DNA of 15,974 nt from a bacterium (GTDB taxonomy: Bacteria > Patescibacteriota > Gracilibacteria > UM-FILTER-43-11). The first letter of the stretch is position 1. The number at the start of each line of letters is the position of its first letter. Positions 14,473 through 15,974 of the stretch are shown here, in pieces. The notes under the pieces are model-generated. The model was not told the DNA's origin and ran no database searches. It worked only from the letters and a program-made list of their open reading frames with translations. The translations under genes were made by a program, and so were the position numbers. The stretch lies in contig JAUHXI010000010.1 in assembly GCA_030426875.1 (NCBI GenBank), positions 1 through 15,974 on the forward strand, read 5' to 3'.

Positions 14473-14922
14473 ATGGAACCTTTCCAAGACATCGATCTAA
14501 AAACCATCAAAGACTATCTGATTTTATTGGATATCGACGGCACCCTTGTTCACGACAGTCAAGACAAGCTGGACCCCCTAGTGATCGAAAAAGTGGCTCT
14601 TTTGAAAGAAAAAAACGAAATTCATCTCTGCTCCAACAGCCGGAACCATAAGCGAAATCAAGCCGTCGCCAGTCAATTAGACCTGCCCTACATTCAAACC
14701 GATTTAAGAAAGCCCAGCAAAGCCATTTTGGATTTGATCGATGTCGACCCTTCTAAAAAGAAAATGGTCATCGGAGACAAGCTGACCACCGACGGCCTTT
14801 TTGCCCGCAACATTGGAGCAGAATTTGTAAAGGTGGAGCGAATTCAAACAGGCAACGAAACCCCCTACATCAAACTACTATATTGGGTGGATGATGCGCT
14901 GTCAAAAATGATAAAACTGTGA
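14473..14922 (+). CDS. HAD-superfamily phosphatase, YqeG/PGP-phosphatase-like
   Basis: 149 residues with no cap domain. HAD motifs in order: LLDIDGTLVHD (nucleophile D20 and acid D22), LCSNSRNHKR (motif II, S54 or N55), RKPSKAIL (motif III Lys, K80 or K83) and VIGDKLTTDGLFARNIG (motif IV, D102 and D107). The short capless form with GD-x-x-x-TD resembles YqeG and phosphatidylglycerophosphate phosphatases, but the exact substrate is uncertain. It is followed 25 bp later by a lipid-kinase-like gene and then a UbiA-type gene on the same strand, which supports a phospholipid or polyprenyl-phosphate role. Start at ATG 14473; no Shine-Dalgarno sequence, extended -10 just upstream. Confidence 0.8.
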   Translation: MEPFQDIDLKTIKDYLILLDIDGTLVHDSQDKLDPLVIEKVALLKEKNEIHLCSNSRNHKRNQAVASQLDLPYIQTDLRKPSKAILDLIDVDPSKKKMVIGDKLTTDGLFARNIGAEFVKVERIQTGNETPYIKLLYWVDDALSKMIKL

Positions 14923-14947
14923 GTGATTGAAAAATAAACTTCAAACC

Positions 14948-15805
14948 ATGAAAACAAAAATACTTGTGATCTACAATCCTATTTCGGGATCTAAACTAGG
15001 AATGGATGTGAAAAAAATAATCCTTGAAACCTTAGAAAAAAAGGGATTTGAGCATGAGTTTTTTGAGACCGTAAAAGCTGAAAAACAACCTCTGGAACCC
15101 TTTGCAAAAAAAGATTATAAAAAAATCATCGTCAGCGGTGGAGACGGAACCGTAGCCGAGGTAGCCGCCTTTTTGATTAAACACAAAATCAAAACCCCCC
15201 TCGTCATCATTCCTCAAGGCAGTGCCAATATTTTAGCCAAAGCCCTCAAAATCCCCCTCCTTCCTGGACGGGCCTTAAAAGCAGGCCTAAAAAAAGAAGG
15301 CAAGACTTTAGACGCCATGAAAGTCAACAACAAACACTACGGCTTGATTGCGGTCGGTGTGGGCTACGATGCCTTAGTCATGCAACAAACCACCCGAAAA
15401 ATGAAACGGTTCTGGGGAGGATTAGCCTACCTATGGACCATTTTAAAAACCATCTTTGCCTACCGCGGCAAGCCCTATAAAATCAATGTAGACGGCGAAC
15501 GCCACACCGTTTATGCCAAAGCCCTAATGACCTTTAACATCCTACCTTTGGGCAAATCTCAACTTGCCAAACACCTCATGGGCAACAAAGTCATTGCAGA
15601 TGATGGAATCTTAAACACAGCCGTTTTAAACCCCCGCCCCATCCCAGACCGACTACTGCTAAAAAGGGGAATAAAAGCCTTTCAGGTCAAAAAAATCACG
15701 ATTCAACAGCGCAAATCAAGTCGTTTCCATATTGATGGAGACCTCTACAAAGCCAAAACCATTCAGATCGAAGTGGTGAAAGAGGCCATACGGATTTGCT
15801 GTTGA
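14948..15805 (+). CDS. Diacylglycerol/sphingosine-kinase-like lipid kinase
   Basis: 285 residues from ATG at 14948; a TTG 21 bp upstream is possible, but KTKILVIYNPISGS is the usual N-terminus of the family. DAGK catalytic-domain features are NPISGS (10-15), VSGGDGTVAEVA (62-73, GGDGT nucleotide loop), PQGSANILAKAL (89-100, usually P-x-GT-x-N) and a C-terminal beta domain ending in SSRFHIDGD. It belongs to the YegS/DgkB/LCB5 group that phosphorylates diacylglycerol or a related lipid with ATP at the membrane surface; the substrate cannot be read from sequence. Basic surface (KMKRFW, KKITIQQRK) fits membrane contact. It is probably cotranscribed with the HAD gene 25 bp upstream. Confidence 0.9.
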   Translation: MKTKILVIYNPISGSKLGMDVKKIILETLEKKGFEHEFFETVKAEKQPLEPFAKKDYKKIIVSGGDGTVAEVAAFLIKHKIKTPLVIIPQGSANILAKALKIPLLPGRALKAGLKKEGKTLDAMKVNNKHYGLIAVGVGYDALVMQQTTRKMKRFWGGLAYLWTILKTIFAYRGKPYKINVDGERHTVYAKALMTFNILPLGKSQLAKHLMGNKVIADDGILNTAVLNPRPIPDRLLLKRGIKAFQVKKITIQQRKSSRFHIDGDLYKAKTIQIEVVKEAIRICC

Positions 15806-15825
15806 AAATTGCAAAATCACATTTC

Positions 15826-15853
15826 GTATGGATGTAAGTTTTTGCGTCCATAC
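15826..15853. repeat. 28-nt dispersed palindrome, copy 4
   Basis: Begins GTATGGATGTAAG and ends TTGCGTCCATAC: a palindrome with G-T pairs replacing the GACGC of the other copies on the left arm. It sits in the 63-bp gap between the lipid kinase stop and the UbiA-type start. Confidence 0.75.
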
Positions 15854-15868
15854 AGAACCTTATAAATC

Positions 15869-15974
15869 ATGCTCAAAACTTATTCAAAACTCCTTCGCGT
15901 TGAACAGTGGTACAAAAATTTAATCGTCTTCACCCCCCTCCTCTTCAGTCAAACCACGCATTCAATCCACTTGT
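15869..15974 (+). CDS. UbiA-family prenyltransferase, N-terminal fragment (3' partial)
   Basis: Thirty-five codons to the window edge. The sequence LKTYSKLLRVEQWYKNLIVF followed by TPLLFSQ matches the start of decaprenyl-phosphate phosphoribosyltransferase / UbiA-type enzymes, which begin with LLR-x-x-QW-x-KN-x-x-VF-x-PL-x-F. Such enzymes are polytopic and move phosphoribose or prenyl groups onto a lipid carrier. It follows the HAD and lipid-kinase genes on the same strand, 63 bp after the kinase stop. The catalytic Asp motifs lie beyond the window. Confidence 0.75.
   Translation, partial: MLKTYSKLLRVEQWYKNLIVFTPLLFSQTTHSIHL

Noticed and set aside
1..15974. Alternative genetic code (UGA as Gly)
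   Set aside because: No in-frame TGA interrupts any recognised gene and several genes end at TGA at the expected family length.

Overview
The window looks like a piece of chromosome from an uncultured, low-to-mid-GC bacterium. My best inference is a Patescibacteria/CPR-type lineage, perhaps Peregrinibacteria-like. The reasons are compact spacing, almost no recognisable Shine-Dalgarno sequences, a TrmB-type regulator, a large Cys-rich surface protein and many small unassigned proteins. TGA appears only as a stop codon (for example at the ends of the NifU-like, cyclase and lipid-kinase genes). That argues against the UGA=Gly code of Gracilibacteria/Absconditabacteria. The taxonomic call is inference only; no rRNA or ribosomal protein gene is present. 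Neither phage genes nor an intact mobile element or CRISPR array is visible.

Layout. (1) 1-3358: 3' part of a very large surface protein made of Cys-pair repeats, a Cys-Asp-Pro repeat stalk, Ca-binding-like repeats, Ig-like domains and a C-terminal membrane anchor. A perfect bidirectional terminator follows. (2) 3447-6115, minus strand: an apparent operon nadB (L-aspartate oxidase) - prsW-like membrane protease - NifU-like Fe-S scaffold. (3) 6321-7953: an acetyltransferase-like gene split by one in-frame TAA, converging with and overlapping a TrmB-like regulator. The regulator's promoter is studded with a repeated palindrome, TTTTAC-N-GTAAAA. (4) 7954-8411: an intergenic block with possible gene debris, then a 61-codon gene. 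(5) 8617-9576: tsaD (tRNA t6A modification), starting at TTG next to AT-rich direct repeats, with a large inverted repeat upstream. (6) 9984-12887: lgt (prolipoprotein diacylglyceryl transferase), then a CHASE2-class III adenylate cyclase. (7) 12928-14263, minus strand: a lipoprotein and a DUF2306-like membrane protein. (8) 14473-15974, plus strand: a HAD phosphatase, a diacylglycerol/sphingosine-kinase-like lipid kinase and the start of a UbiA-family prenyltransferase.

Functional links: Lgt would lipidate the 12928-13545 lipoprotein. The last three genes look like a lipid or polyprenyl-phosphate module. The aspartate oxidase and NifU-like protein are plausibly linked through NAD synthesis, because quinolinate synthase (NadA) is an Fe-S enzyme, but nadA and nadC are not in the window.

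The best candidates for something undescribed are the surface protein architecture, a family of 28-nt intergenic palindromes (four copies), the TTTTAC-N-GTAAAA operator cluster, and the stop-interrupted acetyltransferase.
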